Origin: Liolophura sinensis | Lineage: Eukaryota; Mollusca; Polyplacophora; Chitonida; Chitonidae | Direction: 5' to 3' | Length of the DNA stretch: 64,000 nt | Assembly: GCF_032854445.1 (NCBI RefSeq) | Contig: NC_088295.1 | Coordinates: forward strand, 18,279,385-18,343,384 | Part shown: positions 1 through 11,690 of the stretch, piece after piece | Position numbering within the stretch: the first letter of the stretch is position 1 | Layout: the number at the start of each line of letters is the position of its first letter | Position numbers and translations under genes: made by a program | The notes under the pieces: model-generated | The model's database searches: none | The model's input: the letters and a program-made list of their open reading frames with translations, nothing else | Told to the model about the DNA's origin: nothing

Positions 1-200
1 CTATTGTTCAGTTCTGACTTTGCAATCATATTTTATGAACAAACTGATAAATACTCTACGACTGCAAGAGTACAATGGTAAATCCAGTCTGCACTCAAGT
101 CGCCCAATTATTGGCTTTCCTGTACAAAGTACAGGCATAGCTTATGTCCTACCCTGAGCATCGGTGTCCCCACAACAGGGAAAGCAATGTTAAACATAAT
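1..200. other. AT-rich sequence, nothing recognised
   Basis: I see no coding signal, repeat or RNA gene in this short stretch at the window edge. Confidence 0.5.
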
Positions 201-316
201 GTTATTTATTTATTTATTTGATTGGTGTTTTACGCCGTACTTAAGAATATTTCATGACCATCTGCAGGTTGCTGACAGACCTTCCCACATACAGCCGGAG
301 AGGAAGCCAGCGTGAA
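201..316 (-). repeat. tRNA-derived SINE fragment (internally deleted)
   Basis: The stretch begins with the (ATTT)n tail followed by 'gattggtgttttacgccgta' and ends with 'ccggagaggaagccagcgtg'. Compared with other copies in the window, the central part ('cttatacgacggcggccagc...') is missing: 'atatttca' runs straight into 'tgaccatctgcagg'. The tRNA head is absent. Read on the minus strand, the element would go head to tail. Assignment to a molluscan SINE superfamily (RUDI/V-SINE or Meta-SINE type) is an inference. Confidence 0.75.
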
Positions 317-1408
317 CAAAATGTTAGGGGTGGTTTCTGCATGTATTGAGCTCAGAGTCTGCACACATATAGAGCAGAATAGCATGAGGGGGATATTCCA
401 TCGTTGATTCGGTGTGTACATATTTCGTACCGTAAATTACGGAATTCCTGACTTAGTGTATTATGTATTAGAAGCAATGTTAAAGAAAATGTTAGAGGTG
501 GTTTCTCAAAAAGTACTGCATGTATTGAGCTCAGGGTTTGCTCACCTGTAGAGCACAACAGCACGAGGGGCATATTACACTGTTGACTGGGTGTGTTCAT
601 ATTAAATACCGTAAGTTCATGAATTCCTGGCTTAGTGCATTTTATATTAGAATCACCGTTTTACAAAATGTTCGGGTTGGTATTATAAAAAGTATTGTAC
701 ATGCATGTATTGACCTGAGGTTTACATATGTATAAAGTATAACGAGTTCTTAATGCATTAAGCTGAAGTTCTGCATTCATGTGTCTCAGAGGCGAGTTTT
801 TTTAGTAGCATTGCTACCAATTCTAAATCTCAAACATATATTGATCATGTCATACTGAGCTTTACACACCTTTAAATTTGTTATGCTTGCTAAATCAGGA
901 ATTGCTGAACTAAGCTATGAGTATGCAAGCATTGAGGTTAACCATAAATCCATTAGCTGAATTAAGGCTGGTGCTATCCTCCCCCCTCCCCCCCCCCCCC
1001 CCCCACCCCACACACACAAACACAAGCTTCATTATGCATTCTATCTTTTCATGCCATATATTGATCATCAGGTCTTAATAGAGCTTTGATTGGAAAAAGC
1101 TGTTAAACAAGCTTCTATTCAAACCCACTTTCAAAAGGTGTTACCACAAAGTCCACACAAAGAATAACAGATAACGCCTACATGATGGTTTGTATGCATT
1201 CTACTATAATGTTAGACTAGTATAAACTCACCTCTGATGTCTTGCACCAGTTTCAATACTAAACGATATCAATATAAAAATGTTAGGAAGTGAATCCTAG
1301 CTCAATTACAGTATCATTTATCCTTGTTTACGGACAGCTTAAAAATATAATCACATTTAGGATATGTTTAGCCACAAAGCCAATTAATATTATCAACTAT
1401 GCTAGATT
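317..1408. other. Non-coding stretch with a poly-C tract
   Basis: No convincing ORF is present. Around 325-560 there are two loosely similar copies of a segment with 'gcatgtattgagctcag' and 'gcatattacac'-like motifs, about 190 bp apart, so a small local duplication is likely. A C-rich homopolymer tract lies at about 978-1005, followed by a short CA-rich run. Confidence 0.5.
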
Positions 1409-1703
1409 CCATGAACAAATACATGCTGTTCATACCTGTATGAGGACTACATGACTACATAGTTCACATGAACAAATACATGCTGTTCATACCTGTATGA
1501 GGATTTCATAACCATATAATTCACATGAACAAATACATGCTGTTCATACCTGTATGAGGATTTCATAACTACATAGTTCACATGAACAAATACATACTGT
1601 TCATACCTGTATGAGGATTTCATAACTACATAGTTCACATGAACAAATACATGCTGTTCATACATGTATGAGGATTTCATAACTACATAGTTCACATGAA
1701 CAA
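1409..1703. repeat. 57-bp minisatellite, about 5 copies
   Basis: The unit contains 'catgaacaaatacatgctgt' followed by 'tcatacctgtatgaggattt' and 'cataactacatagtt'. The period is 57 bp, a multiple of three, which explains the apparent 89-codon ORF on the minus strand. Copies are very similar, so the array is recent. I do not regard it as coding. Confidence 0.9.
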
Positions 1704-1774
1704 ACAAAGAGCACATTTACATCATGTATATTAAACTTTTGCAAGAGCAATCTGCATGTGTAAAATGCGTACAG

Positions 1775-3095
1775 GGGTGAACTGTAACATGTACAGGTGG
1801 TCTGACAGGGATGAGCTCTAACATGTACAGGTGGGCTGACAGGGATGAGCTGTAACATGTACAGGTGGGCTGACAGGGATGAGCTGTAACATGTACAGGT
1901 GGGCTGACAGGGATAAGCTCTAACATGTACAGGTGGGCTGATAGGGATGAGGTCTAACATGTACAGGTGGGCTGACAGGGAAGAGCTCTAACATGTACAG
2001 GTGGGCTGACAGGGATTGAGCTTTACACATGTACAGGTGGGCTGACAGGGGTGAGCTTTAACGTGTACAGGTGGGCTGACAGGGATGAGCTCTAACATGT
2101 ACAGGTGGGCCGACAGGGGTGAGCTGTAACATGTACAGGTGGTCTGACAGGGATGAGCTGCAACATGTACAGGTGGGATGACAGAGGTGAGCTGTAACAT
2201 GTACAGGTGGTCTCACAAGGGTGAGCTTTAACATGTACAGGTGGTCTCACAAGGGTGAGCTTTAACATGTACAGGTGGTCTGACAGGGGTGAGCTTTTAC
2301 ATGTACAGGTGGGCTGACAGGATGAGCTCTAACATGTACAGGTGGGCTGACAGGGATGAGCTCTAACATGTACAGGTGGTCTGACGTGTGAGCTGTAACA
2401 TGTACAGGTGGGCTGACGGAGGGGAGCTGTAACGTGTACAGGTGTCTGACAGGGGTGAGCTCTAACATGTACAGGTGGGCTGACAGGGATGAGCTCTAAC
2501 ATGTACAGGTGGGCTGACAGGATGAGCTCTAACATGTACAGGTGGGCTGACAGGGATGAGCTCGAACATGTACAGGTGGGCTGACAGGGATGAGCTTTAA
2601 CATGTACAGGTGGGCTGACAGGGGTGAGCTGTAACATGTACAGGTGGGCTGACAGGGATGAGCTCTAACATGTACAGGTGGTCTGACAGAGGTGAGCTGT
2701 AACATGTACAGGTGGTCTCACAAGGATGAGCTTTAACATGTACAGGTGGTCTCACAAGGGTGAGCTTTAACATGTACAGGTGGTCTGACAGGGGTGAGCT
2801 TTAACATGTACAGGTGGGCTGACAGGGATGAGCTCTAACATGTACAGGTGGGCTGACAGGGATGAGCTCTAACATGTACAGGCGGTCTGACAGGGGTGAG
2901 CTCTAACATGTACAGGTGGTCTGACGTGTGAGCTGTAACATGTACAGGTGGTCTGACGAAGGGGAGCTGTAACGTGTACAGGTGTCTGACAGGGGTGAGC
3001 TCTAACATGTTACAGGTAGTCTGACAGGGGTGAGCTCTAACATGTACAGATGTCTGACTGGTGAGTTATAACATGTACAGGTAGTCTGATATGGG
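1775..3095. repeat. 34-bp minisatellite, about 38 copies
   Basis: The unit is about 34 bp, with core 'acatgtacaggtgggctgac' followed by 'agggatgagctcta'. Copies vary mainly at 'gggctgac/ggtctgac/ggtctcac' and 'gagctc/gagctg/gagctt', and a few have short deletions. Short minus-strand ORFs rich in C-Q-P-T-C-T-C and V-S-P-P-V-H-V are by-products. There are no unique spacers, so it is not a CRISPR array. It lies 3' of the PDZ-gene exons and so could be in an intron of that gene. Confidence 0.95.
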
Positions 3096-5649
3096 CGACA
3101 GACCCCTGAATCAATCTAGCTAGGGAAGCTAGGCAAAATCTCCTATATACTACCTAATTACCACTGGCACTAAATAATTAATCTGATCGGCCCAGGTAAT
3201 TAGGAACGACTACTCCAGCAGATGTATTAGCCATTGATTACAGGTTAATCAGTTAATACACACATATAGAGATTACAGAGCTGTATGCCTGAATACCTAT
3301 GGGTCAAGGCGAAGACCCCTACAGCTAAAATCTGTCAACAATTGCTGCTGTTTCATAATCACAAGAGTTGTGACATTCCATAAAAAGTGGATGACTAGGT
3401 AACTTTAACATAGAGCTGATTTCCACACCTAAGAAGTGGAACTAACCTGTAGTGGTTGTATGAAAACAGCTTCATCTATGTGATTCTGATACAGGTACAT
3501 TTGTACAACGTTTTCATTTATTTAATTATTTACTTCATGTTTTAATCTATACTCATTAAGATTTCACTTAAATGGTCATGTTTGCAGGAATTGATTTTTC
3601 CTTGTTGTCATAGCCTGTCATTAAAGGGGCTTTACTGGAGAATTAGAAACAAAGATCAGCGCAAAATCCAATCAAATATTTGCTGTTGTTTTCGAATAGC
3701 TAAATTAATTACCTTTCACAAAATATCAGCCTCGTCATGTGCACATGTATTAACCATTCAACACTGATAATTAAGTTCTTAAAATTTATAAAAAGAGTTG
3801 CACTGTAACTGTTTTAAACTTTAGAATATTTTTAACAGTATAAATATTACAGATACATCTGATATCTGAAAGGCAATAATTCTATTCTTTGTAAACACAG
3901 GAAATTTCAGGTGATTTCACTTGCTTTGCAAATACAAATTTTAAGATTATTAAGCAATACAGGTATAGTAAGCGACATCTATGTAAGTATTATGGATAGT
4001 AAAAGTTGGACATAGCTTTAGGGGAACCCCCATGCCAGGCTTCATGTACCAAACTAAACTAACGATTTAAAACTGTATCCCACAAGCCAGCACAAGTTAG
4101 ACATTAAGTATGAACCATGTAAGCCACTTTGTTTGGGAATAATTGTTACAACTGAGATACATGTAAGACACTGACTGGCCAACAATCTGTAACAACTGAT
4201 TTGAATTAACTAAATTATAAACTAAATGGTTAACTAGATAATATGTGGCATAATTATTACTTTGAAGTTAAATATAAATCACGTGCATATCTTGCACTTG
4301 TAGATCCGACATTATAGATCTGTCATTCTGTACATTTATAGATTTCTAAATCAATAAATTGATAAATAAATAATAACTGAGCAATAAATTTACATTTTGG
4401 ACTTTTTTCCACATTATAATCTAACTACAGTGCATTAACTGAAATGTCAGTTGGCCCAAAATGGAATTAAAGTATCAAACACTTCAGATACAAGTGGTCT
4501 TTGCTATGTTCATCATCTAGATGAGCTGTGAACTGTTAACATCCATAGGTAATGCTCAACACTGGAAACAAGCACATAAGCATGTAAGTGAACATCATCA
4601 GCTAAGTCTATACACTAAATCTTAATAATATAATTAAATAATTAATCTTGTAATATTAAATCTATTACAAGAACATACATATTATAACTATGATCTACAT
4701 GTACAAATAGAAATTGTGTCATATACCGATCGCTTAGTCCATGCATGCTTCAGCATTGTACCAAACACTCCAGCTTTTCTACGTGTGAATTGGACACTAT
4801 GTGAAACCACGTACACATATCTACCTATCTGATCAGACATAAGTCACATCTGCATCAATAATACGCAGGGATTTCTTCCTTGTACAGATCATAGTCAGAG
4901 ATGTGTATACCTGACAACGGTTGCCTGACTCAGCCGCGCAACAAACAGGTAAAGTATATAGGTAACAGCTGTTCTGCATGGTCCCGTCTTTTCTATAACA
5001 CACAGGAATTGAAATTTTAAAGATTTTTCATATTTTCGCTGTGAGAGATCTGGCGGGCCGTGTAGTAGCTGAACACTTCTGTGGTGATCAATGCCGATGG
5101 GGAGTTGCTCTTAAACCACTGAGGGTGGGGAAAGTGGGCGGGGGGGGGGGGGGGGGGATAAGGGTCCAGCTGCTAGGTGGAGCTGTCAATATATGTATGC
5201 CGGCGTGTTCATACAGCAGACTGGATACATACACTTGTCAGTCATATCATAAGTGTATGACTATGAGTCATTAAGGCCTCTTCATGTGTAAATATCACTG
5301 ACAGACTGATTAGTGTCAACACAATGAAGTATGCTAGACGTACGATGATGATGATGATGATGTTCACACCACAGACAATGTTCATAAAATACATTACTTT
5401 TTTGCAAAATTTCATTCCTTTATTCATTTGATCCCTGTTTAATGCCAGTCTCAAGGATTTTACACTTTTACAGTGATGTGCAGATATGCACACCATATTG
5501 GCGGAAGACAAGCAGTCTATAAAAAACATAAGACTATAAAGCAAACGACCACATGAGTATGGTCGACCGCTTCTTGTCAGCAAGGTCCCCCGAACAGTGA
5601 GAGTGGGGGAATATATGCAGTACAGTTGTACACGTACAATACAACTATA
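3096..5649. other. AT-rich non-coding stretch
   Basis: No exon could be recognised on either strand. A (gat)n microsatellite lies at about 5344-5363 and a G-run at about 5140-5157. This would be intron or 3' flank of the minus-strand PDZ gene if that gene continues leftward. The 145-codon minus ORF at 5242-5679 has no recognisable domain and runs into the adjacent minisatellite. Confidence 0.5.
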
Positions 5650-7060
5650 TAATATGGCTGACACCCAGGTCTCCTTCACATGTATATTACTGACACTCTG
5701 GTCTCCTGTATATGTATATGGCTGACACCCAGGTTTCCTCTATATGTATATTACTGACACTCTGGTCTCCTCTATATGTATATGGCTGACACCCAGGTCT
5801 CCTTCATATGTATATGACTGACACCCAGGTCTCCTTCACATGTATATGACTGACACCCAGGTCTCCTTCACATGTATATGACTGACACTCAGGTCTCCTT
5901 TATACATATATGGCTGACACCCAGATCTTCTTCACATGTATATGGCTGACACCCAAGTCTCCTTCACATGTATATGGCTAACACCCAGGTTTCCTTCACA
6001 TGTATATGGCTGACACCTGTCTCCTTCACATGTATATGGCTGACACCCAGGTTTCCTTCACATGTATATGGCTGACACCCAGGTCTCCTTCACATGTATA
6101 TGGCTGACACCCAGGTTTCCTTCACATGTATATGGCTGACACCCAGGTCTCCTTCACATGTATATGGCTGACACCCAGGTCTCCTTCACATGTATATGGC
6201 TGACACCCAGGTCTCCTTCACATGTATATTGCTGACACTCAGGTTTCCTCTATATGTATATGGCTGGCACCCAGGTCTCCTCTATATGTATATGGCTGAT
6301 ACCCAGGTCTCCTTCACATGTATATGACTTACACCAAGGTCTCCTTAACATGTATATGGCTGACACCCAGGTCTCCTATATATGTATATTACTGACACCC
6401 AGGTCTCCTCTATATGTATATGGCTGACACCCAGGTCTCCTCTATATGTATATGGCTGACACCCAGGTCTCCTTCACATGTATATGACTTACACCAAGGT
6501 CTCCTTAACATGTATATGGCTGACACCCAGGTCTCCTATATATGTATATTACTGACACCCAGGTCTCCTCTATATGTATATGGCTGACACCCAGGTCTCC
6601 TCTATATGTATATGGCTGACACCCAGGTCTCCTCTATATGTATATGGCTGACACCCAGGTCTCCTTCACATGTATATGGCTGACACCCAAGTCTCCTTCA
6701 TATGTATATGGCTGACGCCCAGGTCTCCTTCACATGTATATGGCTGACACCCAGGTCTCCTTCACATGTATATGGCTGACACCCAGGTCTCCTTCACATG
6801 TATATGGCTGACACCCAGGTCTCCTTCACATGTATATGGCTGACACCCAGGTCTCCTTCACATGTATATGGCTGACACCCAGGTCTCCTTCACATGTATA
6901 TGGCTGACACCCAGGTCTCCTTCACATGTATATTGCTGACACTCAGGTTTCCTCTATATGTATATGGCTGACACCCAAGTCTCCTTCATATGTATATGGC
7001 TGACACCCAGGTCTCCTTCACATGTATATGGCTGACACCCAGGTCTCCTCGATATGTAAT
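5650..7060. repeat. 32-bp minisatellite, about 44 copies
   Basis: The unit is 32 bp: 'ctgacacccaggtctccttc' followed by 'acatgtatatgg'. Variants alternate between 'ttcacatg' and 'tctatatg', and a block of several units around 6290-6480 is repeated around 6460-6600, a sign of array-internal duplication. The array ends about 250 bp from a PDZ exon and so is probably intronic or 3' flanking DNA of that gene. Confidence 0.95.
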
Positions 7061-7306
7061 CCTATACTTCATGTATGATGCACACAACATAGGCTATTCA
7101 TACACCCGAAGGACGTAATTGTCTACAACTTCACAGAGAAGTTGATTTACATCTACAAGTATATCTGTTGTAATCTGAGATAAACACATACGTGTACTTT
7201 CATTCTGAATACTCCAACAATATTCCAAGATCCCTTTGTTCATAACACTGTACTGTAATAAAATATAACTGAATAGAATGTAATCTGGTTTGTGCATGTA
7301 ACCAAC

Positions 7307-7491
7307 CTTTTTGTACAGCTGTCTAGCTCTGTGAACTCTGACCTCTGACCTCAGGTCAGAGGGAATGGCCTGAAGGTTACGACCCACAGGAATGAAGAAG
7401 AGGCTGACACGTCTAGAGCGTCCATCCAGGACTTCCCCCAAACCATCCAAACTCTGTACAGGGTGACCGTTTACTCCAAGGATTATGTCCC
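7307..7491 (-). CDS. GRID2IP: PDZ gene exon B (second half of PDZ2)
   Basis: The acceptor is ctccacag|GGGACATAATC. The exon codes for DIILGVNGHPVQSLDGLGEV and on to NLQAIPSDLRSEVRVHRARQ, completing PDZ2 and a short basic linker. The right-hand limit (7491) is secure. The left-hand limit is a proposed donor, AAAAAG|gttggt, which is a weak match to consensus; reading on gives a short low-information tail to a stop near 7094. Confidence 0.8.
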
Positions 7492-8701
7492 CTGTGGAGA
7501 TAATATTTAAAATATCTCAATACCATAACACACAGGTATCTGTATTTTTGATCATTATTATTAATGGTATTATATGTAAAGGTTATTATGGACAAAGGCA
7601 ATTTTAAAGTCATTTAATTATGACACATGCAAACCATGGTTTACACAATCATTTATAATAAGTTTCATTTATAATTATTATATAAAGGAAGATTGATCAA
7701 ATAGCAGAGGTAAAGGCTTTTTATGATGCTTATAATGTCTGAATGTGGCTTCTATGTTAAATACTTCAAATTATCCGAACGTGTCTGAAAGGATTGTAAT
7801 ACAAATGTTGAAGTGGAAAGGGGCAGGCTCATTGGTGTAAATATACACATTTGATTTATTTATTTATTTGATTGGTGTTTTATGCCATACTCAAGAATAT
7901 TTCACTTATACGACAGCGGCCAGCATTATGGTGGGAGGAAACCGGGCAGAGCTGGACTTGAACTCACAGCAACAACACTGGTCTTAGTGTGTTAACCAAC
8001 TGAGCCACAGAGGCCCCCTATATATGTTTGAAGACAATTTTGTGTTTTGCATGACAATCTCTAGAGTTTAGCAGTTCCTAGCAAAGCCTGCAAACATCAA
8101 AATAACTTCATACATATCTTTATTTCTGATGAAGGTAGAAACATGGATAAAATGTGAAGCAACAGACAGTAAAAATTAGACAACAGTATATTTCTTGCAT
8201 TAAAAACACAAACAGCTACAAGGAGGCATTTACTTGTTACAGAAGAAATCTAAGCTAGTTGATTCTGCTTTTTATCTGTAATGGCAGCAACAACCAGTAA
8301 TATTCCTACAGAAAGTCCTTTTATTTCTGCATACCTTCAGCTAGTCCTGATTTAGCTGCTGGAGTACCAGGCTCGATCTTTCCAATTATGATCGGATGGT
8401 CGTCACGGACACTGAAGCCGAATCCCTTGATAGGGTCAGGTGACATGTTCACTTGGTGTAAGTGAGAAACAACGCTCAGTGTGGGTGGTTGATGCCGACT
8501 CTTACGAGCAATTGTCTTGACCACATCAGCAGGGGTGCTCCTCACATCCTCCTGATTCACACCCAGAATGTGGTCCCCGGCAAGTAAACCCGCCCGATCA
8601 GCACTTCCACCCTTCTCCACAGCTGTCACGTAACTTGGGCCACGACCTGCGATGTCGAAGCCAAACGCTCGCGGCCACTTCCCAGTCATTATGAGTGGCA
8701 T
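7307..8701 (-). CDS. GRID2IP: Delphilin-like PDZ scaffold gene (GRID2IP-like), partial, two exons seen
   Basis: Two minus-strand exons, 8701-8335 and 7491-7307, join in frame (GAA G|GG) across a GT-AG intron (8334-7492). The product begins near MPLIMTGKWPRAFGFDIAG and has two adjacent PDZ domains. PDZ1 covers roughly residues 6-80 (WPRAFGFDI carboxylate loop, GGSADRAGLLAGDHILGVNQ). PDZ2 covers roughly 89-165 (KGFGFSVRD, PGTPAAKSGLAEGDIILGVNG). The WP-x-x-FGF start and the AGL-GD-IL pattern match, as I recall it, the N-terminal PDZ of delphilin, the scaffold that binds the C-terminus of GluD2 and also carries an FH2 domain in vertebrates. The remaining exons (linker, FH2) are expected at lower coordinates and are not seen; they probably lie outside the window. 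PDZ identity is near certain; the delphilin assignment is good but not proven. Confidence 0.8.
7492..8334 (-). other. Intron of the PDZ gene, containing a SINE
   Basis: A GT-AG intron of 843 bp, phase 1. It holds one complete-looking SINE (7855-8019) and otherwise AT-rich sequence. Confidence 0.8.
7855..8019 (-). repeat. tRNA-derived SINE with tRNA-like head
   Basis: Read on the minus strand, the copy starts GGGGGCCTCTGTGGCTCAGT (A-box-like TGGCTCAGTTGG), then GAGTTCAAGTCCAGC (B-box-like), then the conserved tail domain ending in (AAAT)n. It is deleted internally between the B box and 'gctctgcccggtttcctccc'. This is the best copy in the window for showing tRNA ancestry. Confidence 0.85.
8335..8701 (-). 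CDS. GRID2IP: PDZ gene exon A (PDZ1 and first half of PDZ2)
   Basis: Codes for about 122 residues starting at the ATG on 8701-8699. The donor GAAG|gtatgc is at 8335/8334 and leaves one base of a glycine codon. The frame stays open a few codons upstream of the ATG to a possible acceptor (aacag) near 8714, so the exon could begin there instead. The ATG aligns with the delphilin long-form start as I remember it, which favours it as the initiator. Confidence 0.85.
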
Positions 8702-8720
8702 CAGGACAAAGTTCTGTTGA

Positions 8721-8908
8721 TTACAAATACATTTATTTATTTATTTCATGCTTTAAGTCATACTTAAGAACATTCCAGTGATACAGTGTTTAAGAACGGT
8801 AACCAGCCATAGGGGATGAGGAAACTAGGCTGAGTCTGGGGGAAAGCCACAACCATCCGCAGGTGACTGGCAGCTAGCTGACCTCTTCACATATGGCCGT
8901 TACAAATA
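8721..8908 (-). repeat. Diverged SINE copy with 9-bp target duplication
   Basis: The (ATTT)n tail starts at 8731 and the element ends near 8899. The direct repeats 'ttacaaata' at 8721-8729 and 8900-8908 look like a target-site duplication. The body is strongly diverged but keeps 'aaccatccgcaggt' and 'gggggaaagcc'. It sits about 20 bp upstream of the start codon of the PDZ exon. Confidence 0.7.
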
Positions 8909-8995
8909 TACATAATGGCACCTTGGAAAACAAGCTACATTCCTATATATTTAATGTATGTGTAGTAAACTCTGAAATAAATGCAGATACATGTA

Positions 8996-9850
8996 ACACA
9001 CTTGTCTCATTACCTGTAAACCACCAGACAACACATTTGTCTCATTATCTGTTAACCACAGACAAGACATGTCTCATCACCTGTTAACCACAAAGAACGT
9101 GTTTGTCTCAATTCCTGTTAACCGCAGGAATTACCTGGAAACCACATGCAACACATCTGTCCCATTACCTGTTAACCACAGACGACACATCTGTCTCATT
9201 TCCTGTTAACTACAGACAACACATCTGTTTCATTACCTGTAAACTACAGACAGCACATCTGTCTCATTTCCTGTTAACCAGACAACACATCTGTCTCATT
9301 ACCTGTAAATGACAGGCAACACATCTGTCTCATTACCTGTAAACCACAGACAACACATGTTTCATTTCCTATTAACCACAGGCAACACATCTATCTCATT
9401 ACCTGTTAACCACGGGCAACACATCTGTCTCATTACATGTAAACCACATGCAATACATCTGCCTCATTTCCTGTAAACCACGGACAACACATCTGTCTCA
9501 TTTTCTGTAAACCACGGGCAACACATCTGTCTCATTTCCTGTAAACTGTCTCATTTCCTGTAAACCATGGGCATCACATCTGTCTCATTTCCTGTAAACC
9601 ACGGGCAACACATCTGTCTCATTTCCTGTAAACTGTCTCATTTCCTGTAAACTGTCTCATTTCCTGTAAACTATGGGCATCACATCTGTCTCATTTCCTG
9701 TAAAGCATGGATGTTATACCTGTCTCATTTGCATTCCTGTACCACAAATGATACCTGTACCACAAATGACATTTCATTACCTGTGAACTACAAATGACAC
9801 ACATCTCATTACTTGTAAACCACAAATGACAAATCCGTCTCATTTTCTGT
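8996..9850. repeat. 34-bp minisatellite, about 24 copies
   Basis: The unit is about 34 bp: 'acacatctgtctcatttcct' followed by 'gtaaaccacgggca'. The array also contains short 'aaactgtctcatttcctgt' internal duplications near 9541-9670. Small plus-strand ORFs here are repeat translations. Confidence 0.9.
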
Positions 9851-10520
9851 AAACCATAGACAATACAGGGCTTCACTTTGAACGGAAATCCAGGAATCCG
9901 ATTCTTGCCATGATTCGACCCGTAAACCAAATTTAAGAAAGTAACAAAGTCACAAAAATAATTTTCAAAATTACTAACTGCTCTCATATTTCCAGTTCAT
10001 AACTGTGCTTCCTCTCAACAACTGGACGCATGACCGTAAACAACGCCGTAATGCGCCTTTTGTTTGACTTTTTTTCACACATTATTTCACATAGGAGTTA
10101 CTTTCATTTGGAGTAAGTGTGGCACTACATTTGACCTAGATTCCGGTGGATTCCTGCAAAGCAAACCTATGGGTAACACACCCATCTCAATACCTCTGAA
10201 CCACAGATCGCACACCTGTCTCATTACCAGTGAACCACAAATGACCCGCTTGTCTCATCACTAGTGAACCAGAAATGACACACTCATCTCATTGCTGGTA
10301 AACCACAAATGACACTCCTGTTTCATTCCAAACTGCAAATGACACACCTATCGCATTACCATTGTACAATAGATAACATGCCTGTTTTATTACTAGTGAA
10401 CCACAAATAACACGTACACCTCTTTGCCAGTAAACCACAGATACCAGAAGTTTTTCATGACCTATTAACCACAGATCATTTAATTAACTCCCGCATTACC
10501 TGATCTGCAAACTGTAGGTA
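9851..10520. repeat. Decayed extension of the 34-bp array, interrupted
   Basis: After an unrelated interruption (about 9855-10170), degenerate units resume at about 10175-10500 ('aaccacaaatgacacacctgt', 'tctcattaccagtgaaccac'). This suggests an older, larger array whose edge has mutated. Confidence 0.7.
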
Positions 10521-11690
10521 CTGTAATGCAAATTCTGGGCACATGTATACGCATGGAATGACTCTATGTGTACAATGAGTTGTTTCGGAGAAAATTATTT
10601 TTATTTACTTTTCCCCTGATCAACATACATGTACACATACTATACTTCTCCACATTTTAAGAGCACTAAGCCCTCAAGGCTGGCAAAGGTATACTACTAG
10701 TATGATACTAACTACATGTACAATGATCATGCACACCTATACATATGTACTGGTAATATACAACGGAAGCCTTATGTAACAGAAATAATAAAGACCATGC
10801 AGCACATGGTGGAAAAATATTTGGCAAAAAGTCATTCATAATACGGACTGCAAACAATCCTCGATCAAGTGAAATGAAGCATTGAGTCAGGTGGGGTCAT
10901 GTTAATTGTGAAGGCTATATTTTATATAACAGGTGTGGTAGAATACAACAGTCTGGCTGTACTGGTGATGACTGGCTGTCAGTACATTGCTGTTGTTACA
11001 ATGTTAGATATACATTCAGTAAACCCAAGTAATTATAAACGTTTTATAAAAGCATTCCACACACATATGAAAATTTATAGGTTGAAATAAACTAAGGTAC
11101 AAATCAATCCAAGTATACATGTCATGGTTATTTTAGTGAGCTAATAATATTTAAAGAAAGAAAAATCAATAGATGTTTAGTTATGTAGCTTCTAAGTCAG
11201 TATGCAGTAAGCTAACAACCCCCCCTCCCCCCCTCCCCCCGACACAAAATCTTGTCATAAACATTACATTCACAAAACAAACTTAAAGAATATTAATAAA
11301 AGTAAAACCAAAAATTACCTGATCTGTTTTAATGCAGTTATATATTGTTGGTAAGTCCTACAGCCTTGGTACAATCCTTCTCTTCATGGTATCCAGGTAA
11401 GATGTTCTCCACTTTGGAGTGCCAGGGCAGGCTGCTTCAACATTGCTCCCTACAACATTACCATTACATATAGAAAGAGAGCAGTCCATAGGCCCAATCA
11501 ATATTTAAATAAGCCTGTAACAGCATGGAGTAAGATCAATAAGAACGCTTCACCAGTGACCTGACCGAATACACGTGGTAGATGAGAACATATAATGAAA
11601 GAGACAAATCAAACGATGTAGTAGATGGATCTATCTCTAATACATAAAATACTTGGATACACAAGTAGCAATGATGTGATGCTGGATGAC
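10521..11690. other. Non-coding stretch
   Basis: No domain-bearing ORF. A CT-rich run lies at about 11219-11240. A weak candidate exon is listed separately at 11321-11453. Confidence 0.5.
11321..11453 (-). other. Weak candidate 5' exon on the minus strand
   Basis: On the minus strand 'aatgttgtag|GGAGC' could be an acceptor near 11453 and 'GATCAG|gtaatt' a donor near 11320. The sequence between is non-repetitive, unlike its surroundings, and lies upstream of the PDZ gene. It has a short ATG frame ending after about nine codons, so it would be untranslated leader. Splice signals alone are weak evidence. Confidence 0.2.

Noticed and set aside
978-1005. Poly-C tract as a functional element
   Set aside because: Simple homopolymer of a kind also seen at 5140, 11220, 47030, 50805 and 58280; no further evidence.
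1447-2637. Several 60-100-codon minus-strand ORFs with Cys/Pro/Val repeats
   Set aside because: They are translations of the 57-bp and 34-bp minisatellites.
1775-3095. CRISPR-like regular repeats
   Set aside because: Units are directly adjacent with no unique spacers, and the window is clearly eukaryotic.
5242-5679. 145-codon minus-strand ORF
   Set aside because: No domain, contains microsatellite-encoded residues and starts in a minisatellite unit.
7855-8019. tRNA gene
   Set aside because: A- and B-box-like words are present, but they form the head of a SINE, without a foldable complete tRNA.
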